Positions 25,263 to 36,914 of a DNA stretch of 64,000 bases are shown here, in pieces; the stretch's first letter is position 1; each line of letters begins with the position of its first letter. This DNA is from Brienomyrus brachyistius (taxonomy: Eukaryota > Chordata > Actinopteri > Osteoglossiformes > Mormyridae). The position numbers and the translations under genes were made by a program. The notes beneath the pieces were generated by a model. It saw only the letters and a program-made list of their open reading frames with translations. It was not told the origin of the DNA and made no database searches. The stretch lies in NCBI RefSeq assembly GCF_023856365.1, contig NC_064539.1:13901519-13965518 (forward strand). The letters run 5' to 3'.

Positions 25263-26128
25263 AGAGATCGTAAAGATGCAAATTTGTGCATGGTGGAGGG
25301 ATACTTTCTTATAATTCTTAAATTTTTAGTTATATTATGTATGTTCTATTTATTTGCTTGATTATTTTGCCTTCATCATTATTTATTTAATTTGTTAATT
25401 CTTCTTGTTTGGTTTAGTTTATTAGAGGAGAGAGCTGATTTTTTAAATTATTCAAAACATTTGTATAAATCTGCTTTTTCTTTTTGATCATGTTTTATTG
25501 TGTGAAGGTTTATGATAAAATTAAATGTAATCCATTTTAGAGTACAGCAGTTATGTCACAAAATATTAAGCAGTCTAAATACTTTCTGAAGGTACTATAT
25601 AAGCCAGGGAGAGATTTTAATTATATGGACATCTTTCCCCTATTTACTAATTGCATATGAACCAATTTGTGTTTTGGAAACACATATAATAGTGTTGTAA
25701 ATTTAATCCATTCATCTATTTATCCATAACCACTTATCCAGCAGAGGGCCGTGGTGAGCCTGGAGCTTTTCCCAGGCAGCACAAAAAAAGGAGAACTGCT
25801 GAAAGGCTGTGGACATGCGGCTGCCTCTAGCACGCGAATCTCAGTCAGCAACAAATGCAGCAAATGTCTAAATGTCCTTTTCTCATTGACCACAGCCAAT
25901 GCATACTTGTTTATTCACCATATAAAAGGAATTAAAAATTTCTACATCTGAAAACAGTGTAAATGGTAAGTTAAGCATGAGCTCTTTGTGTAATATGTCT
26001 TGTTACAGTTTTATAACTTCAATTAGAATCGGAAATGTGACATAACTAGGCTTAAAAGTAATAAATCGCTTTCATTAAATTCATGACTGTCTTTTATGCA
26101 CTCAGGTAGCAATGAAGGGGCCTTTCAT

Positions 26129-26132
<4 letters not shown>
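25263..26132. other. Non-coding DNA with a small SINE remnant
   Basis: AT-rich. A short diverged piece of the SINE-like repeat lies at 25708-25775 (CCATTCATCTATTTATCCAT, then GAGGGCCGTGGTGAGCCTGG). No exon is seen. Confidence 0.5.

Positions 26133-26197
<65 letters not shown>
26133..26197. repeat. (AT)n microsatellite
   Basis: About 65 bp of uninterrupted AT dinucleotides, followed by a short (CA)n stretch near 26206-26224. The apparent YIYIYI open frames here are artefacts. Confidence 0.98.
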
Positions 26198-26198
<1 letters not shown>

Positions 26199-26370
26199 TG
26201 TATCCACATACACACACACGCACATACTATAAATTCAAATCCTTACCCTTCATTCCACCTTCTATCCTGCAAGCTGCCCTTAGTTATCTCATGCCTCCTT
26301 CAAATGTTTTACCTGTGGTATTTAAACCTTAGAAGACGCCCGTATCTTTTTGATGAGAACATGCTCGGTC

Positions 26371-26392
26371 GGGGGGGGGGGGGGGGGGGGGG
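26371..26392. repeat. G homopolymer, 22 bp
   Basis: Uninterrupted run of G. Its length is likely to be variable or an assembly estimate. Confidence 0.95.
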
Positions 26393-26919
26393 TTGACTGA
26401 GTCTGCAGCTCACGGTTTTCATTCCCACTGAGTTGCAACTGGTGCCGTTGCTATTTCATCACAAAATTTGAAACTGCCTCCACTATGCTGTAAAAATTAC
26501 AAATAAGATACAATACACATGCCTCGGGCATTTATATAATGTCAGAACTTCAAAATGCCAACTCAACAGTTTTCATTCTTCAAAAGAATCAATTAAATTG
26601 AAAGTGATATAGATAGTGTGACAGTCAAATGTTATGCATTACTGCCTAAGGATTTCTTTTTAGTCCTGTATTAGCATTGGCGCATTATCATTCTTCTTAA
26701 AACCCAAAAGTATGATGTTCTGGTTAACCAGCCACACATTTCTCCTGCCAGTATGTTCTTTTTTGTTCATCTTCATCTTTGGCTTAGTCAGAACAGAACC
26801 TTCTGTGGTATCTTCTGTTCTTTCCTGTTTCCTTTCCTCTGTTCCCTTCCAGTGTTGTGCAATTTCAAGCAATAAGCATGTACGATGAGATGCATGTTTG
26901 CATGATCTCCCTGCATCAT

Positions 26920-27112
26920 CTGGGATTTCTTCCAGGTACTCCAGGTTTCCCGCAAATTATCCATAGGTGTGAGTGATTTCAGTGCCCTTTGATGGGTTGG
27001 TGCCCCATCCCGGTTTATTTCCTTCCTTGAATCTGTAGCTTCTGAGATAGGCTGTGGACCCACATGACCGTATCTATATAGGACAAACGAGTACAGAAAA
27101 TGGATGGATGCA
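26920..27112 (+). repeat. SINE-like repeat, diverged copy
   Basis: Landmarks TTCTTCCAGGTACTCCAGGT, GGTTGGTGCCCCATCCCGG and the tail GAAAATGGATGGATG identify the 3' two-thirds of the repeat seen at 41521-41881. Confidence 0.75.
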
Positions 27113-27774
27113 CAACTAACACAAAGTAAGAGTGAATGATTCAACTGAACATTAATAGGCATCTGAGGTAAGTTTGTGAAAGAAATTTATCACATTATTT
27201 TGTCTTTATCACTCAGGTTACATCATCCACATGCACATCTCAAAGGGTCTTTATATGGCCCCTTTAAATGTGTTACACCTAAGCGTGTTTTATCGTAATG
27301 AGCCTTCGTTCCAGTTTCTAGGAGGCAGCCTTTAAGGAATAGCCTTTCTGCCCCCCCCCACCCCCAAAGCACAGCAAAGTGCCTGCTCAGTGCATCCTGT
27401 CAAGCTCCTCCTCCCACTGCAGTCTCGATTACACAACGGAGGTTTAGGTTTATTGTGTGTAAGTGTGTATAAGAGGACATTGAGCACCTGCTTTTCTGCT
27501 AATAATGACATTGGCAGAATCCCTGTGCTTCATTCTGCTGATGTAATGACTCTTAATTTTATTTTAAAATAATTAAATGCCATCAAGTGACTGGCTTGTA
27601 TTCCTGTGGGTAAGTGTGACTGATATTGACTACTGAAGAAATAATTAAATACAAATACCCCAATTCTAAAAATCCCAGTAATACTGAAAGTACAAATTTG
27701 GTAACTTACTTTCTACACCAAAATATAGAATGGCTGTAGTAGCTAACATATCCAACATTTTCCCAAATTAACCA
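27113..27774. other. Non-coding DNA, nothing recognised
   Basis: Includes a short C-run at 27351-27366. No exon or further repeat is recognised. Confidence 0.5.
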
Positions 27775-27890
27775 TCCATTTTTACACTCGCTTGTCCTAT
27801 GCAGGGTTGCAGGGGCCAGAGCCATATCCAGGAAGCTAATGGCACAAGGCAGGGAATAACCCAGGGCAGAATACCAACTCATCGCTGTTT
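27775..27890 (-). repeat. SINE-like repeat tail, diverged
   Basis: CCATCCATTTTTACACTCG, then CATATCCAGGAAGCTAATGG and CACAAGGCAGGGAATAACCC, match the complement of the repeat's 3' half. The copy is old and truncated. Confidence 0.75.
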
Positions 27891-27974
27891 TCCCAAATTA
27901 CTATTTTGTCATTTATACTCATAATCCTTTACTTAACGATTTCTTACAATTTTCAAAAACAGTTTATATAATAC

Positions 27975-28130
27975 ATGCTCAAGGTGGGATGGTGTGTGAC
28001 TCTGTTAATTAGGACTCTGTACCTGAGATTGGTTCAAATCCTGTGGCTGTCGGATTTATTTCACCAAAAAACCCTTGAGCAAAACCCAAATGCTGCAGGG
28101 ACACTGGCTGCCCCTGCTCTGTATTCCTCA
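27975..28130 (+). repeat. tRNA-derived SINE relic
   Basis: ATTGGTTCAAATCCTG at 28030-28045 resembles a tRNA B box. It is followed by CCCTTGAGCAAAACCC, the landmark of the fish SINE family also present at 51285 and 60160. Diverged. Confidence 0.6.
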
Positions 28131-28622
28131 CTTTTATGTTGGACAAAAGCAGCCACTAAAACAGTAATGAAAGGGAACATAACCTGGAGTGGTGTTAGTT
28201 TGGGGAAAGGACCACAACAAAGTATAGGCTTGGATAGCAGAGTCTAGGAATTTTTACTTCTAAAAGCAAACATAAATCAGTTATATAATAATTCAGAACG
28301 CAGCGCAGGTGAACTGAGTGAACGTGCTCTTCATCTGACTTTGTTCCACTCCAATTCTCTCCTTTTTTATTTCCTATAAAAATGATCAGGACAGTCAGCA
28401 GCTCTTGACATTGTCATGCTGAAGTCCACCTCACCTACACCTAGCAATATGAAGCTGGTCCACGCTTTGCTGCTGTAAATGCCTTTACTGATCCGGAAAT
28501 GCTCTCCTGTTATGCCAGGTCATGGCGAAGGACAGACGATGTACGGTAAGGATTCAGGGAAAATGGGGTTTATTGATAACAGACACAAAGAGGGCACCTG
28601 GAAAACAAAGAGACCAGGTGGC
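28131..28622. other. Non-coding DNA, nothing recognised
   Basis: No exon or known repeat is recognised. Confidence 0.5.
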
Positions 28623-28643
28623 GGGGGGGGGGGGGGGGGGGGG
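28623..28643. repeat. G homopolymer, 21 bp
   Basis: Uninterrupted G run about 55 bp before the CA-rich array. Confidence 0.95.
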
Positions 28644-28698
28644 TAATGACATCCAAGATACATGGGCAGGTAAGACACTTACAAACTGTATGCATTCA

Positions 28699-28985
28699 CT
28701 CACGCGCACACATGCACGCGCACACACATGCACGCACACACACATGCACGCACACACACATGCACGCACACACACACGCACACACACATGCACGCACACA
28801 CACACGCACACACACATGCACGCACACACACATGCACGCACACACACATGCACGCACACACACATGCACGCACACACACATGCACACACACACACACGCA
28901 CACACACACGCACGCACACACACATGCACGCACACACACATGCACGCACACACACACGCACACACACATGCACGCACACATGCTA
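28699..28985. repeat. CA-rich minisatellite with ATGCACGC interruptions
   Basis: About 290 bp built from the unit ATGCACGCACACACAC and shorter variants in which TGCACG alternates with CA runs. The array is almost wholly alternating purine/pyrimidine and has no stop codon in any frame. That explains the overlapping His/Thr- and Val/Cys-rich open frames on both strands, which are not genes. Confidence 0.97.
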
Positions 28986-29383
28986 GCACAAGGCAATCTC
29001 ACACCATGCAACTGAACTCAATGACCAGCCAAGGAGAGGATCATGGGCAGAGGATCAAACACCAGGAGAGACCAAGAAAGTCAATAAAAAAGTGACTAAC
29101 ACAGATCTACAAGAATAATAAATATCAGGTTATAAACCTGGTTGAGGCTGACCACTGACTAGCCTCACAGCCACAAGAATAAAGGGGAGTGTAACAAGCA
29201 GCCCCCCCACTCAGCCCATTAAGTCACATAGTGACCAGGAGAACAGGACAACACAGTAGGTGACAAGGACATTCATTTCTACGCCGTTCTTTATTTGAAC
29301 TTTTGTCTGCCATTCTTTCACAGAGACACAGATTTCACCAGAAATAGATCTCAAATACACACTGACACTCTTTTTTGGACAAC
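28986..29383. other. Non-coding DNA, nothing recognised
   Basis: Spacer between two simple repeats. No exon is recognised. Confidence 0.5.

Positions 29384-29423
<40 letters not shown>
29384..29423. repeat. (AAT)n microsatellite
   Basis: About 13 AAT units, followed by a short (GAT)n run at 29428-29442. Confidence 0.97.
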
Positions 29424-29424
<1 letters not shown>

Positions 29425-30149
29425 GAAGATGATGATGATGATAATGTAGGATAAAATTTAGTTCAAAGGGGGCTCATTGTCTAAACACCTGTACAAAAAT
29501 TTGAATACGTAACTGGATCATGCACCATTCAGAACTGAAATTCAAATTCACTTCATAAAACTGGTTGAACGCTGGGTGAAGAATCGCAATTTGAATTTGA
29601 ATATAAAGAAGTAGAATTAAAACGGAATTAAATTCACATAAATACATATACGTAGTGTAGGTGCAGCTGTAACAATACAACTTCATATCTTAATATTTCA
29701 ATATGAATTAAACATAACCAACCACCTTCCCCTCCCCCAGGCCACAAACTCATGAAAATGTGCTTGCGGGCAAAAAATCTCAAAGACAATAAATATATGC
29801 CCATGGAAAAGGACTTAGAGGGCCAACATAAACTAAATGCATATGGTTAGAATAGGCTAAAATATTTACACATTTTTTCTCTTACAATCATGCAACTATA
29901 AAGTATACTTCACTTACTAACACATGCACAAGGACATCATACATACCATATCTACCATCTAAAAAGTAACTCTGGTCAATCTCAAATCTGGTCAGTCTCA
30001 TCTAGAAAGAAAATCTGGTCAATCTCAACACTGTATCTCAACACTACATAATGAAACTTGCTATGTATGCAGCCATATCCTTTAAAGTGGGATGGTGAAT
30101 CACCCCATATGACCAGCAATGGTAGAGAATCGTTTAACTAAACCGGAGA
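29424..30149. other. Non-coding DNA, nothing recognised
   Basis: AT-rich. Three related words (TCTGGTCAATCTCAA / CTGGTCAGTCTCA) repeat at 29972-30025. No exon is seen. Confidence 0.5.
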
Positions 30150-31005
30150 CAGTGCTTGAGACAACGCCATCCAAGGAGACAAGTTGCTTGTCTAAATGCT
30201 GTTTTGTGGGCATACAAGAAACCCTCGGACAATCTCAGTAATAAACAATTCATAGAGAAATACAGGCTGGCCTGGGGTGAAATAATGAGTCTCCTAAGTC
30301 TGTTGCTGGATAAATTGAATAAAGGAACACACCAGAATTTTGCCCTTAGTCCATTGTGCAGCCTCTGACAGCTTTCTGTTTCCATGCTACCAGTGGATTC
30401 CTTCAGATTGTCAGTGATCCCCATGGTCTCAGCAAGGCTGCTGTGTCCAAGTGTGTGCATAGGTTGATCACATTTGTATTGCTCCACATTCCAGCAGGAT
30501 TAGATGACTTGCATGATAATAAATTTGTTTTTCATGCCATTGGAGACATACTCTTCATACTCACAGTCTATTGAATCCCATCTGCACCTGTCGAAAAGGG
30601 TTTCACGACTCGGCCTAAATGTCTACATGATATACAACCATCGAGGACTTTTTACAGACATTGTGGCCAAGTGGCCTAGAAGGACACATGATGATCATAT
30701 CCTGTTTAGCAGTATATCAGATGACAAAGAATGGTGTGTTTGCTGGTGGCCGGTTATTGGGTGACATCAGGCATCCTCTTAGTAAATACCCGCTCACTCC
30801 AGTGTGTATCCCCAAACCGTGGCTGAAAACAGGTATAACACCGCAGACCGAAGACAACACACTGCTGTAGAGTGCACTCTGGGCGTGTGGAAGTTGTGAT
30901 TCTGGTGCCTGGAGAAGTCCATGGGAGCACTAAGATTTCCCCCTAAATGTTGAGGTGTTATGTCTGCTATGTGCTATGCTGCACAAACATTGCAGTAATT
31001 ATTAC
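30150..31005 (+). pseudogene. PIF-Harbinger transposase relic
   Basis: Text in shifting plus-strand frames matches HARBI1-type nucleases. ATSGFLQIVSDPHGLSKAAV and SKCVHRLI (from about 30386) form the helical region before the core. DIVAKWPRRTHDDHILFSSI (around 30658) carries the Asp-containing core segment, and a GVWK-like segment near 30885 lies towards the third acid. Stops and frameshifts are frequent. Terminal repeats were not found. A solo LTR sits immediately downstream at 31029. Confidence 0.72.
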
Positions 31006-31028
31006 AAAAATTTATTTTTGGTCACTAC

Positions 31029-31312
31029 TGTCACGATCTAAGCCGGACGGAACGGCGATCGTGCGGGCAGGCGTGGAAGGAGCAAGCGAGCAGGCGAATA
31101 CGGGGCAAAAACGGGAGTTTATTCAACGGACAGGGTGCAGGAAACATAGGACGCTAACTTACATCAATGACGGACAAGGGGAACAGGTCAGACCAGGACT
31201 TAAATACACAGAGACTAATCAAAGTAAGCGGACAAAGCTGGAGACGATCAGGGAAGCACACGTGGGTAATCAGGGGGTGTGGCACACACGAGCGGACGAG
31301 CCGGGCATGACA
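31029..31312 (-). mobile_element. Solo LTR (gypsy-like) with perfect 5-bp target duplication
   Basis: On the minus strand it starts TGTCATGCCC and ends GATCGTGACA. It contains a TATA-like GTATTTAAG and downstream an AATAAA followed by a GC-rich end, the layout of a promoter plus polyadenylation signal in an LTR. It is flanked by ACTAC on both sides (31024-31028 and 31313-31317). No internal retroviral or gypsy coding region is attached, so it is a solo LTR left by recombination. The family is inferred from its structure. Confidence 0.85.
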
Positions 31313-31317
31313 ACTAC

Positions 31318-31779
31318 CTCAATAAATTGTTTCAAGGCTTTTTTTGAGTGAGAAGCATACTTTATTTTCCTATGGCTGCTCGTTGTTGCATTTTGAATCC
31401 ATTTGTATATATTTGACAAATAATTAGTTTAATTGGGTTAATTAGTATTGCTGTTAATTTTGTGTTTTTAAATGATTCCGTAATTAGTTTTGTTTTTTAC
31501 ATTTGCATGTGTCTGATGTGACAATCAGTGATGTGACAAAACATATTTCTCCATTTGAATACAGTATGTGGAATTGATGTTCCTGTTATCAGCAGTCTGT
31601 GCTTTTCCCATGTGAAGGCTGGGGAGGAAAGAACAAAGAACTACTTAAAGTTGGTTTATTAAATTTGGAATGATGACGGCTTTTGGGAAAACGCACATGT
31701 CACTTGATCTTTTACCTACATCATTCGTTATTCACAGAAATCCATCTTTATCGGGTAACGAAGCCCAGACTGGTTATCG
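31318..31779. other. Non-coding DNA, nothing recognised
   Basis: AT-rich spacer. No exon or repeat is recognised. Confidence 0.5.
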
Positions 31780-32082
31780 GTGATGCAAGATCAGATCCCT
31801 TTCTTTGAGCATCTGAACAAGCTACCGGATGATTCCACTTCACAATGACTTTGATTGCAGTTGACCAGAGCAACTGTAACAGTATCAAATTTTGGGGAAC
31901 TGATTTCACAGAAAAAGTCAAACCCTATGATGGTACCCAGGTGGAAGTCAGTAAACTCCTCTGTATGACCACGCATGTTTGCTGCTGCTTAGTTATATTC
32001 CCGTATCTACAACGGGTATGATTTAATTAGCCAATAATTCTAATTAATTTAACGGTCCACATACTTTTGGTCATATAGTGTA
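31780..32082 (+). mobile_element. 3' end of a Tc1/mariner-type non-autonomous element
   Basis: The body (TGATGGTACCCAGGTGGAAGTC at 31928-31949, in shortened form) and the end (CACATACTTTTGGTCATATA, closing TAGTGTA at 32082) match a widespread fish Tc1-type MITE 3' end. The left end is not identified. Confidence 0.65.
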
Positions 32083-34556
32083 CATGTATAGGACCGATCT
32101 GATGCATTAAATGTCATCTACATTTCTTCTTTAACTGCTTAAGTTAATCTAGCATCTCATCTAAGCAAATTTTTTTTTCAACAAATTATTTATAATAAAC
32201 TGGTGGCTTTCAGCTAATTCCCATTTAATTAATCAGGAAGATGCTTCCATTAAACTTCAGCATAGTATATCCAAAATTTATGTAAGGTGATTTCTATGTT
32301 GTGAATCATATTTCAAATAACTGGAGCTACTGTTTCTATGCCAGCACTGAATGACAATATTTTGTAACAATGCCAGGTGACAGCTGAGGGAATGTCTGGT
32401 ATGCAGCCTGTCATGCCTTCTCTACAAATGTGTAAATGATGTGGACTGATGGCAATATTCCTTTCTTCTACAGAAATAACACCTTCAAAGATTGTCAGCT
32501 GAGGCATCTAGCCTCCTATGCGCAGTGCAAAATGCCCCCCTTCGTTAATGGACCCTACAATATTATAAGGAAGCACAGATGAAAACCAGAGTATTAAATA
32601 TATGTGGCATATCCATCCATCATTAAAAGGTGTTGGGGGAGAAGGGGTTTGGGCATGAGCCTATCCAAGGCAGCATAGGGCACAAGGCAGACACTCACAG
32701 TCACACAATAATTAGGAGCAAATTAGGAACTTCAATCTGCATTTCTTTGGACCAGAAGAGAAAACTAGAGTACAGGAAACCTAGTGTGGAGTATCTATGG
32801 AGTAACTGAAATGAGCATTTAATCTTTTTTCTTTTAGTACATATTAAAAATGGAATGTGACAAAGATAAAAAACTAGTACGAGAAGCAAATCTTTTCTTA
32901 GTTAAAAAAAACAAGTATAAAAACAAGGTATAGCGATTTATGTTTAAACAAAGCATTTTAAACAATCTCCCTACTGATGATTTAAAATTTCACATTTACA
33001 GCTATTTAAAATTAGTTTACCCCATTTGTGAAATTGCTGCTGTAGATAAAACGGGTAAAAGTATGTTGATTTATGAAGGCTGCCAAATAACACATTTGCA
33101 GCATTAGATTTTTCCCTCCATCAATCTACCAAATATAAGGAAATTGTGTGAACTGGGCACAGTGGATCCACATAAATAATACATTATATTCAAATGTATT
33201 TTTTACTTCATGAAAATGAAGGATAATGCATGCTACTCTCACACTAGTAATGTATACCATGAAACTCTCTTCAAATTATTGAGTAACCTTTCACTGCTGA
33301 ATGGAATTGTTCTTTAATCTCATCAGTAATATTTGCTGAAGAGACAGTCCAGTATGGAACCCATCATGACTTTTCTACAAAAGTGCCAAGGACAAGGGTG
33401 AAGGGCCACAAAATCAAATTTGCTGGTGCATTCCTGAAAAGTTATGATAGCTAAAATTCGGCTCTCTCATAGACAGTTAAATGGAAATGCACTGTACACT
33501 TCGATGGACAAAGCCATGTGACACATCGCTCTATCCTTGGTTTTTTTTCTTGTAGTATTGGAGCTTTTATGTGAATGACCATATAACATAGTTCCATATG
33601 ATGTAAGTTTAAGTTTGAGAAAATCAGTGACATACATGGTTATACTGACTTACTGGCTGAAACACCAACATCTTCTATCTATACAACTCTGGTTTTGTTT
33701 TTATTTAAATTTATCAAAGTCTGAAAGATCAATTACACACCAAAACCTGAAAATCTGACGGATTAATGGGCTGGAGTGTTGATCCATGAACTGCAAAATG
33801 CCCAAACGGTTACTTGAACAGAATATCTCTGAATCATCCATACATTATTACCAGTCTATAGGAAACACCTTCAGCAGGACTCCTTAGAGCACCAAGGCTC
33901 CTATGAAGAACCTCCCCCACCCTATAGGCCTATCAAACAATAAAATACACTCCAGTAATGCTCCCTTCAATCTACCCATTAAAATTTGGAAAAGTCTGCA
34001 GAGCTGCATTATTTATGAAGGGCATCTACCCACAGATACTTGAAGCAAATGATATGTCTAATGGTCAATACCGACAGAGCAGAGAATCATCAGCTACTCT
34101 GTGGTACATTATTTATGACAATTGAATCTAAAAGCTTAAAACCTGAGTAAAATTATCAGGGAAAAAATGCTCTTACCTCCAAAATGGACCCATGATAATA
34201 GCATGTTCCTGTAAAAGTATGGGGATATCATTAGTATAAACAAAAAATGGCTTAAATAGCATACTAAGGCTAAGCAGAGGACGTTATCTCATACTTATTG
34301 TTATTAATGAATTAATATTCATGGGTATTCAATTATAATTGAATATATTATGTTCAGTTTCTAAGTTCATAAACTTTTCCAACTACCAAAGTTCTTCATT
34401 TTTTAGGCCTTCTTTTATCATTTCCAATAGACAGAATGACACATTTCTAACTGAGCTGACATTACCTGCAATTTATTCTGCTTATCCCTATACAGCCATA
34501 AAATTCAAAATACAATAATTAGTACAAGGTTTGATTTTGCCTGAAGGGTTTGGATA
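32083..34556. other. Non-coding DNA with one SINE remnant
   Basis: Mostly AT-rich with no supported exon. A diverged SINE-like tail lies at 32608-32705 (ATCCATCCATCATTAAAAGG, then GAGCCTATCCAAGGCAGC). Confidence 0.5.
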
Positions 34557-34921
34557 TACAGTCCCCTCCAAAAGTATTGGATTAGTGAGGCTAGTTCCTT
34601 TATTTTTGCTGTGCACTAAAAACATTGGGGTTTGACATCAAAAGATGAATACGAGACAAGAGATCAGTAATCCAGCTTTTATTTTCAGGTATTTACATCT
34701 AGATATGTTAAACAACAAGAGTATAGCACCTTTTGTTTGAACCCACCCATTTTTGAAGTGAGCAAAATTATTGGAAAATGTGATTGACAGGTTTTTTTGT
34801 TGCACATGTGTGTCTAATTATACTGATTCCTCAAACAATTAATAGCACGAAATGTCTACTGTCAGTTTCAGCTTTGGGTTTTGCCTGTGCAGACTGCATT
34901 CATAGTTAAAATGGTGTAAGC

Positions 34922-35241
34922 CAGTGATTCCCAACCGGGGGTACGCGTACCCCTAGTGGTACGCGAGCACATTACAGGGGGTACGTGGAAAAAATTTTTA
35001 TATTTAATTTCCCTGATGATGGGTAAATATTATCAGCCATTCCATTAGCTGTGCCCTGGTATAGAAAGAAAATCTATCTGGGATGTGTTGCTTAATGAAT
35101 AACAAACCCAGCTTTTATCAATGAAAAGAGCAAAAAAAGACATAAACTATTGAATCATCAACACATTTGACAAAGGGGGTACTTGTGGTATGAGAAAATC
35201 TCTCAGGGGGTACACAATTCAAAAAAGGTTGGGAAACGCTG
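34922..35241. mobile_element. hAT MITE with perfect 8-bp target duplication
   Basis: The ends CAGTGATTCCCAACCGGGGG and AAGGTTGGGAAACGCTG are imperfect inverted repeats. GTGTAAGC occurs directly on both sides (34914-34921 and 35242-35249). It has no coding capacity. It split the 5' leader of the Tc1 element, just before the transposase start. Confidence 0.93.
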
Positions 35242-35252
35242 GTGTAAGCAAC

Positions 35253-36182
35253 ATGAAGACCGGAGAGCTGTCTATGGGAGAAAAGCAAGCAATTTTGAAG
35301 GTGGGAGGAGATGGAAAATCCACCAGAGTCACTGCACGGACATTGAGCATAGCCACTACGACTATTTGGAATGTCCTGAAGGGGAAAGAAATCACTAGTG
35401 TACTGAGCAACAAACGTCAAACCGGTACACGAAGGAAAACATCAGCAGTTGATATCAGAAACATTGTGAGAACTGTAAAGAAAAACCCTAAAACAACTGT
35501 CAGAGGCATCACCAACAGCCTGCACAGGGCAGGAGTGAAGGTAACACAATCCACCGCTAACAAAAGACTTCAGGAACAAAAGTAGAGAGGCTCCCCTAGA
35601 AGATGCAAAGTTTTATGGATTAATGAGACAAAGATTAACTTTTACCAAAGTAATAAAAATGCTAAAGTGTGGAGAAAGAAAGGATCTTCTCATGATCCCA
35701 AACACATAAGCTCTTTTGTGAAACACGGTGGAGGTAATGTCATGGCTTGGGCTTGCATGGCTTTTTATGGGACATGCTCATTGATCTTCACTGATGATGT
35801 ATCGCATGATGCCAGCAGGAAAAATGAACTCAGAAGTCTACAGAAACATTTTGTCTGCCAGTTTAAAGAGAGATGCAACCAAACTGAACTGGAGATCCTT
35901 CATCATGCAGCAAGACAACAACCTAAAACACACTGCCAAAACAACCAAGGAGTTCATCAGGGGAAAGACATGGAAGGTTTTAGACTGGCCAAGTGAATCT
36001 CCAGACCTAAACTCTATTAAAGTGGAGACTGAAGGGAGAAACCCCCCGAAACAAACAACTGAAAGAGGGTGCAGCAAAAGCCTGGAAAAGCATCACAAAT
36101 GAAGAATGCAAATGTTTGGTGAGGTTAGTAGGTCACAGACGATGCAATTTTTGCAAGCAAAGGATTTGCATCTAAATATTAA
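35253..36182 (+). pseudogene. Tc1 transposase (IR/DR type), catalytically dead
   Basis: Starts MKTGELSMGEKQAILKVGGD, followed by a helix-turn-helix region (ATTTIWNVLKGKEI). The first catalytic motif reads WINETKIN, so the expected Asp is Asn. The second region reads IMQQDNNLKHTAK, and the third reads SPDLNSIK, with Lys in place of Glu, next to a deletion. There is an in-frame TAG at 35583-35585 and later frameshifts. The end is recognisable as the SKGFASKY-like text closing at TAA 36180-36182. Confidence 0.85.
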
Positions 36183-36752
36183 GCACTGTTCACTTTAATC
36201 TATCTATTCCTATACTTTTGATCACCTAAAAATTTGGTGTTCCATTACAAACAAGGATAAAGTTGTTTAACATATCTAGATGTAAATACCTGAAAGTAAA
36301 AGCTGGATTACTGATCTCTTGTCTCATATTCATCTTTTGATGTCAAACCCAAATGTTTTCAGGGTACAGCAAAAATAAAGGAACTAGCCTCACTGTTCCA
36401 ATACTTTTGGAAGGGACTGTATAAAAGATTCAAGGGAGTGTTCATCATTCTGGGACCAAAATATACAGACCCTTATGAAATAATTACATGTTAGATTCAT
36501 TCATTAAAAATGCCAATCAAAAATTCACAATACCTTTCTCTGAACCAAAATCAAAGGAGTACATTTCTAATTAAATATAAACCTAGCTTTTATGAATTTA
36601 TGTATGTGTGTTATATTTTGAATTTACAGTATCCCCACTTCCTAACACAATATAATTGCCATTCGATCTTTGGGCTCTACACTGCATGTTCTGTTACTCT
36701 TTCACTACATGTTGAATTTAACTGTAGGCAATTGAATTAATGTCTTTTATAC

Positions 36753-36906
36753 CAGTGTTTCTCAATCTGGTCTTCTGGGAGACCAAGACAGTCCTAATTT
36801 TGGTTGCCTCCAAGGAGCAAAATCATGGACTGTCAGGCTGGAAGCTGGGAGAGAGCAAAAATGTAGACTGCCTGGGGGTCTCCGAGGACCCCGTTGAGAG
36901 ACATTG
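36753..36906. mobile_element. hAT MITE with perfect 8-bp target duplication
   Basis: The left end CAGTGTTTCTCAATCTGGTC and right end ACCCCGTTGAGAGACATTG are imperfect inverted repeats. TTTTATAC flanks both sides (36745-36752 and 36907-36914). It is 154 bp and non-coding. Confidence 0.9.
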
Positions 36907-36914
36907 TTTTATAC

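Larger units (their letters stand above)
34559..36419 (+). mobile_element. Tc1-like transposon with long inverted repeats
   Basis: The left end CAGTCCCCTCCAAAAGTATT is matched by the inverted right end AATACTTTTGGAAGGGACTG. The similarity continues for about 180 bp (the left CAGTAATCCAGCTTTTATTT is mirrored near 36300), an arrangement known from IR/DR-type Tc1 elements. It lies between TA dinucleotides. Its net size without the hAT insert is about 1.53 kb. Confidence 0.88.

Noticed and set aside
26096..26396. Frames encoding Tyr/Ile repeats and a poly-Gly end
   Set aside because: These are the (AT)n and G22 simple repeats, not a protein.
28554..29095. Several overlapping His/Thr-rich and Val/Cys-rich open frames on both strands
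   Set aside because: They are translations of the CA-rich minisatellite, which has no stop codons in any frame.
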